64,000 bases of DNA from Comamonas denitrificans (lineage in GTDB: Bacteria > Pseudomonadota > Gammaproteobacteria > Burkholderiales > Burkholderiaceae_C), in NCBI RefSeq assembly GCF_017368815.1, contig NZ_JAFNME010000017.1:1-64000 (forward strand). The letters are read 5' to 3'. The notes below the pieces were generated by a model. It searched no databases and had not been told where the DNA came from. It saw only the letters and a program-made list of their open reading frames with translations. Shown piece after piece: positions 60,294-64,000 of the stretch (positions within the stretch are counted from its first letter, which is position 1; every line of letters begins with the position of its first letter). The translations under genes were made by a program, and so were the position numbers.

Positions 60294-61047
60294 GATGTTT
60301 CTCCTTTCGGTTGAACAAGGTTCGCGCCCATCGCGTCCTTGTTGTGATCCGACCGGCGGGGGACGGGCTGGCTGCACCGCTTGCGGTCGCAACGCAGTGG
60401 AGAACCGGAAGGCGAAAAGAATTTGTCCCGCGAGGAATGCGCGCAGCGCAGGGGAAATTGTTTTCGCCGCACGGTTGCAGCCATGAAGCCCGGAGGCGCA
60501 GCCGCGCCACCGCCAGGATTCACAACGAGACAAGGACGCCTTGGGTCGAACCACCCCCGAAAGGAGACAGGGCCGGCTCGGCATCCCCGCACGAAGGCTG
60601 CACCGGCGCGCGCCCTGACACGGGCCAGAGTCAATGCCCCGACGACAAGGCAAGGACGCCCCTGCCGCAGATTGCGGCAACGTGCTTGAGGTGTGGCATG
60701 GAAGCTCCATAGCGAGGCCGGGCGGCTGTCGGTGAACTGTCCTTCGTGATGGACAGGCAACGAATCGCCAGCGTCGAGGACGGCACGCTTTCACACAACC
60801 TGCCGCAGCAAGCCGGGGCGTAGCCCCACAAGCCCTGCCCATCGCGGCGGGGCGCCATCGAAACCTCGCCCGCGCCAGCGGGCACCGATTGCTGTGTCGC
60901 GCGCAAGGCCGTTGCGCGCTCGCCCCGTCGCCGCCTGGCCGAAGGCGGCGACGGGGCGATTTTGCTTTGGACGTTGGAGCCGGGCGCGGCCACCGCCGCG
61001 CCCGGATTTTGGAGTAGCCCCGGCCCAATGTGCCGGGGCTGCCGCTG
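60294..61047. other. 754-bp non-coding region dense in hairpins
   Basis: No gene. Hairpins found by eye: TGCCGCA/TGCGGCA (60664-60680), CTGTCC/GGACAG (60737-60757) and GCCCGC/GCGGGC (60868-60883). Next are GCGCGCAA/TTGCGCGC (60899-60919) and a perfect 15-bp stem at 60921-60935/60944-60958 followed by ATTTTG. Then come CCGGGCGCGG/CCGCGCCCGG (60980-61005) and AGCCCCGGC/GCCGGGGCT (about 61016-61040). It lies between two minus-strand genes of the same set. It could be a structured RNA, an origin for lagging-strand synthesis, or part of oriT; I cannot tell which. Confidence 0.55.
60921..60966 (+). terminator. Long GC hairpin with T-rich tail (plus-strand terminator-like)
   Basis: CGCCCCGTCGCCGCC, loop TGGCCGAA, GGCGGCGACGGGGCG, then ATTTTGCTTT. 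A perfect 15-bp stem. The T-rich side is on the plus strand, though no plus-strand gene precedes it, which suggests an unannotated plus-strand transcript. Confidence 0.6.
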
Positions 61048-61257
61048 CTATTCCTTCGTTTCGATGAGCCACCACACGGCACGCGGCAAGGCGCGGCCCG
61101 TGATGGGATGAATGTCGGTGAGGTCGGCGCGGGCCGTCCAGCCCGAGGGCGGGCGGTAGCCGCGCACGTCACCTTCGCCGTGCCATCGGCGGGCGCGTAC
61201 CGTGCCGGGGGCATAGGTCGCCGCCATACGCGGGCGGCCGGTCGTGGTGCGGGTCAT
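61048..61257 (-). CDS. Small conserved ICE protein of unknown function
   Basis: A 69-residue basic protein from ATG 61257 ([20 protein letters not shown]) with [20 protein letters not shown] and [16 protein letters not shown] recognise it only as a recurring small gene next to ParB in this element type. It is short but its codon use and position (63 bases after the ParB stop) support coding. No domain named. Confidence 0.65.
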   Translation of the reverse strand: MTRTTTGRPRMAATYAPGTVRARRWHGEGDVRGYRPPSGWTARADLTDIHPITGRALPRAVWWLIETKE

Positions 61258-61319
61258 GGGCGGTTCTCCTTCCAGCGAAGCGCCCCGGTCGAGGCCGGGG
61301 CGCTTGCCTTCGGCGCGGG

Positions 61320-63392
61320 TCAAGCGGCCAGTGCCTCGGCGGGTTCATCCGCCACGGCGTCGGCATCCTCCGGGGCGTCCTGCTCCGGGCCTGCCTCCTG
61401 CACGGCGTCCTGCGGGCCTGCGGCCTTGAAGATGGCGGGCATCCAGCCCGTGCCATCCGCCAGCCGCTCGGCTTCGCTGGCAATGTCGGCCTTCTTCAAC
61501 TTCGCCAGTCGGGTGACGTGCTCGGGCGCGTACTCGCCCACGGCTTGCAGGATCGCGGCCTTCGGAATGTGCTTGAAATAGCCTTCGGCGCTCGGCTGCC
61601 ACCATGCGGCCATGTCGAGGCCCACGGCCTGCGCCAGTTCCTCGCCGGGCTGGTGTGGCGTGGCGCGTGGCGTCACCACGTCCACCGTGACGGCCACGCA
61701 TACCGCCAGCAGCCGCACCAGTTCGTCTTGCGACTTCGCCAACAGCGCGGCGAACAGGTCGGCGCTGTCCTCCGGCAAGGCTTCACCGGCTACCTGTTGC
61801 AGTTCGCGCAGCGCCACGGCGGCGGGCGATTCCGGCCAGTCCGGGGCCATGCCTTCCAGTCGATCTTGCTGGGTCAGCTTCACGCCCAGCGGCAGATCGT
61901 GGCCGTAGTGGCTGCCTTGCAAGACAGTCTGCACCATGCCATGCACCAGTGCGGCCAGCGCCACCTGCGGATGCCGGGCCACTTCGATTTGCAGCGCGGC
62001 GGTACGGTGGACGCTCAAGCGTTGCGCCAGCCGGTCGGACATGGCGGCGGGCTTGGGGGCGTCGTCGGTTTCCTCGCCGGTATCGTCGTTCCCGGCTTCG
62101 CCCTCGCTGCCGAAACCTTGCCGCAGCCGTTCAAGCGTGCGCAGCGCCTTGGCCTCGGCTTCGCGCAGCAGGCCACGATGAATCACGGCCTCACCGTTGC
62201 GGTCGATGGTGACGATGGCCCCGGCGGCAGCTTTGATGGCTTCCCCATAGTCCTGCAAGCCATCTTCCAGCGCCTGCAACTGTTCGCCCAGGCGTTCGCC
62301 TTCCTCCTGCAAGGCTTCGGCCTTTTCTTCATCGTCGGCGTCCAGGGCGACATCCACGGCTTCGGCCAGTTCGTCTAGCTTGGTTTGCAGCTTCTCAATG
62401 CATTGGGCTTTGCGCTTGTTCGGGCTGCGGCGCTGCCTCGGGGCGCGCTGGAAGGCTTGCAGGTCGGCATGGGTCGTGCCGGGGGTGGCATCCACCCATG
62501 CCCAGCCTTCGGCCTTCACCTCGGCGGCAAGGCTGGCCAGCTTGTCCTGCGCCAGCCGTTCCAGCAGCGTGGCATCGGTCAGATACACGCCGCTATCGGC
62601 TTCCGCGAACAGATCGCGGCGGGTGCCACCGCCTGCGGCCTCGTAAGCATTCAGCCCAACGAAGCGCACCAGCGGATGCCGGTGGGCATCAATCTCGCGC
62701 TCGGTCAGGCGGTCGCGCAGGTTGTGCGGGCTGCGCTGCCATGTCGGCGCATCGTAGAACGCAGCTTCCTGCGCGGTGTGGTCGTCGGTGATGGCAAGGG
62801 CCATCAACTGGTCAAGGCTCACGGCCTCGGCCCGGTAGTCGGCAAGCAGGCGCGGCGACACGTTGGCGAGTTTCAGGCGGCGCTGCACCACCAGCGGCGT
62901 GACGCTGAAATCTGCGGCAATGTCCTCGATGGGGCGGCCTTCGGCCACCAGCGCGGCGAATGTCTCGAACTGGTCGGCGGGGTGCATGGCTTCGCGCTGC
63001 ACGTTCTCGGTCAGGCTGGCGGTGCGGGCGGTGCCATCGGCCACCAGTAGGCAAGGCACCTCCCATTCCTTGCTGATGCGGTGCTTCTTCGCCAGCAGCT
63101 TGAGGGCGGCAAGGCGACGGCCTCCGGCCACGACTTCGTAACGCTCGCCATCGGCGGATGCAATCACGATCAGGTTTTGCAGCAGGCCGACACGCTGGAT
63201 GCTGGCGGCGAGTTCGGGAATCGACATGCGCGGGGTCTTGCGCACGTTGCGGCCCGTGGGGCGCGATACCAGCCGCGACAGCGGCACCAGAATCAGATTC
63301 TTGCTCGGGTCGGCGGCTTCCAGCAACACGGCAGGCGTGGCGCTGGCAGTGGCGTGGATGGCTTGGGCTTCGGTGTGGTTGATGGCGTTCAT
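61320..63392 (-). CDS. ParB/Spo0J-like partition or nuclease-domain protein
   Basis: A 690-residue protein. The N-terminal ParB/Sulfiredoxin domain includes VVAGGRRLAALKLLAKKHRI and SLTENVQREAMHPADQFETF, followed by the ParB HTH (IEDIAADFSVTPLVVQRRLK). A long coiled-coil section is rich in Glu/Gln (DEEKAEALQEEGERLGEQLQ). The C-terminal region (SAEGYFKHIPKAAILQAVGE, with a following acidic Ala-rich tail) is an element-specific extension. Far longer than chromosomal ParB (about 300). It may act in partition, in replication control or as a nuclease; these are family-based possibilities. Confidence 0.88.
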   Translation of the reverse strand: MNAINHTEAQAIHATASATPAVLLEAADPSKNLILVPLSRLVSRPTGRNVRKTPRMSIPELAASIQRVGLLQNLIVIASADGERYEVVAGGRRLAALKLLAKKHRISKEWEVPCLLVADGTARTASLTENVQREAMHPADQFETFAALVAEGRPIEDIAADFSVTPLVVQRRLKLANVSPRLLADYRAEAVSLDQLMALAITDDHTAQEAAFYDAPTWQRSPHNLRDRLTEREIDAHRHPLVRFVGLNAYEAAGGGTRRDLFAEADSGVYLTDATLLERLAQDKLASLAAEVKAEGWAWVDATPGTTHADLQAFQRAPRQRRSPNKRKAQCIEKLQTKLDELAEAVDVALDADDEEKAEALQEEGERLGEQLQALEDGLQDYGEAIKAAAGAIVTIDRNGEAVIHRGLLREAEAKALRTLERLRQGFGSEGEAGNDDTGEETDDAPKPAAMSDRLAQRLSVHRTAALQIEVARHPQVALAALVHGMVQTVLQGSHYGHDLPLGVKLTQQDRLEGMAPDWPESPAAVALRELQQVAGEALPEDSADLFAALLAKSQDELVRLLAVCVAVTVDVVTPRATPHQPGEELAQAVGLDMAAWWQPSAEGYFKHIPKAAILQAVGEYAPEHVTRLAKLKKADIASEAERLADGTGWMPAIFKAAGPQDAVQEAGPEQDAPEDADAVADEPAEALAA

Positions 63393-63473
63393 GGTGAAAA
63401 CTCCTTGCGATGATGGAATGCAGCAGCGAATGACGCGGCAAGGGTTGCTGCCTGCCCCTGCCGCGCAGGGGAA

Positions 63474-64000
63474 TCAGGCTTTCAACTGGCGCAGGCCATC
63501 GGCCAGCAGCCACAGGGCGCGATTGAGGCGAATATCGGAATCAATGCCCTGCACCGGGCGGGTCTGCTGGCGGCGTCCGTTGGCGCTGCGCCCGTGCAAA
63601 CCGCCTTTGGTCAGGTTCTCTTGGGTGCGGTTGAACACGCTCCACAAGTCCAGGCGGCAGTCATCGAACCGGCGCGGCATCAGGATTTGCGATTCGGTGA
63701 TGGGTGCGGGCTTGTCCGGGTCGTCGTACTTGAGCGATAGCGCGGCGCGGGCGAACACTTCGGCCTCGCCTTCGTCCAGCGTGATGGCCTGCATGGATTC
63801 GCGGGATTCCAGCGCCGGGGCAAAACCGTGCAGCACCTGATAGGCACCTTCGATCACTTGTCCGGCCACGTCACCCTTATGCGGCACGCGCACATCGGCC
63901 ACGGTATCGCCGCAAACAAGGCCATTGCTGCACACGAAACGGAACATGCCGGCCAGCATCTGGTAGCTGCTGGTGCCATCGTGCGAGTTCAGCAGGATGA
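63474..64000 (-). CDS. DUF932 protein (C-terminal part; start outside window)
   Basis: The frame enters from the right edge and stops at 63474. Visible are GMFRFVCSNGLVCGDTVADV, VPHKGDVAGQVIEGAYQVLH and ARAALSLKYDDPDKPAP, then a C-terminal LWLLADGLRQLKA. This matches DUF932 (YfjQ/phage-plasmid-like) proteins common in ICEs and prophages, often beside ParB-like genes. Function unknown. The first part is missing only because the window ends. Confidence 0.87.
   Translation of the reverse strand, partial: ILLNSHDGTSSYQMLAGMFRFVCSNGLVCGDTVADVRVPHKGDVAGQVIEGAYQVLHGFAPALESRESMQAITLDEGEAEVFARAALSLKYDDPDKPAPITESQILMPRRFDDCRLDLWSVFNRTQENLTKGGLHGRSANGRRQQTRPVQGIDSDIRLNRALWLLADGLRQLKA

Larger units (their letters stand above)
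29151..64000 (-). mobile_element. Tn4371-type integrative and conjugative element (left part of map complete, right end beyond window)
   Basis: Gene content and order match the Tn4371/ICE family: DUF2274-trbI-G-F-L-J-E-D-C-B-CopG-traG, EexN and LysR. Cargo follows, then a DUF3363-type relaxase, TraF peptidase, DUF2840, RHH, ParA, RepA with iterons, AlpA-like HTH, DUF2285, DUF2958, XRE, DUF736, ParB-like and DUF932. All core modules are intact, with many four-base start/stop overlaps, so transfer could be functional. The integrase is expected past 64000. The exact left border is not resolved: it may be near 29150, or the AT-rich operon at 27949-29150 may belong to the element's terminal cargo slot. 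Confidence 0.9.

Overview
The window looks like a chromosomal stretch of a betaproteobacterium, most likely a member of the Comamonadaceae (Acidovorax/Simplicispira/Delftia type). This is an inference from gene content and protein style: an AcnA aconitase, a second IF-1 with a long tail, FlhDC, RNase G and a CysTWA sulfate transporter, all in GC-rich DNA with many overlapping start/stop codons. No 16S or other phylogenetic marker is present.

Bases 1 to about 27,350 are ordinary core genome. They hold ggt-argA, an MFS exporter, a membrane metallophosphoesterase, rng, acnA, an EamA exporter, a mercaptopyruvate sulfurtransferase, flhDC, a tRNA-Pro, a PilJ/PAS/GGDEF/EAL signalling protein, infA, a dsbB-rluE pair, the sulfate operon sbp-cysTWA and a PuuP-like permease. 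Two IS3-family traces interrupt this part. One is a tail fragment at the window edge. The other is a nearly complete copy (14994-16225) whose transposase is killed by an amber codon. Several palindromic repeats and terminator hairpins sit between genes.

Bases 27,350 to 29,150 are a transition zone. It has about 500 bp with no recognisable gene, then a strikingly AT-rich two-gene operon (27949-29150). The operon encodes a small one-TM protein and a cysteine-rich protein, and I recognise neither. It is the best candidate here for an undescribed system.

Bases 29,160 to 64,000 (window end) are an integrative and conjugative element of the Tn4371 type, read almost entirely on the minus strand. 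From the right edge it carries DUF932 (cut by the edge), a ParB-like protein, a 750-bp hairpin-rich gap, DUF736, an XRE regulator, DUF2958, DUF2285, an AlpA-like HTH protein, RepA with three iterons, ParA, a small RHH protein, DUF2840, the TraF peptidase and the relaxase. Next comes cargo: a TetR-controlled RND efflux system with its outer-membrane factor, an SMR pump, a DUF3313 lipoprotein and a patatin-like lipase. The transfer block follows: LysR, EexN, TraG (coupling protein), CopG, trbBCDEJLFGI and DUF2274. The integrase is not in the window and should lie beyond base 64,000.

The parts fit together as follows. RepA, its iterons and ParA/ParB would maintain the excised circle. The relaxase nicks it, TraG couples it to the TrbB-TrbL type IV secretion channel, EexN limits re-entry, and the efflux cargo gives the host a selectable advantage.
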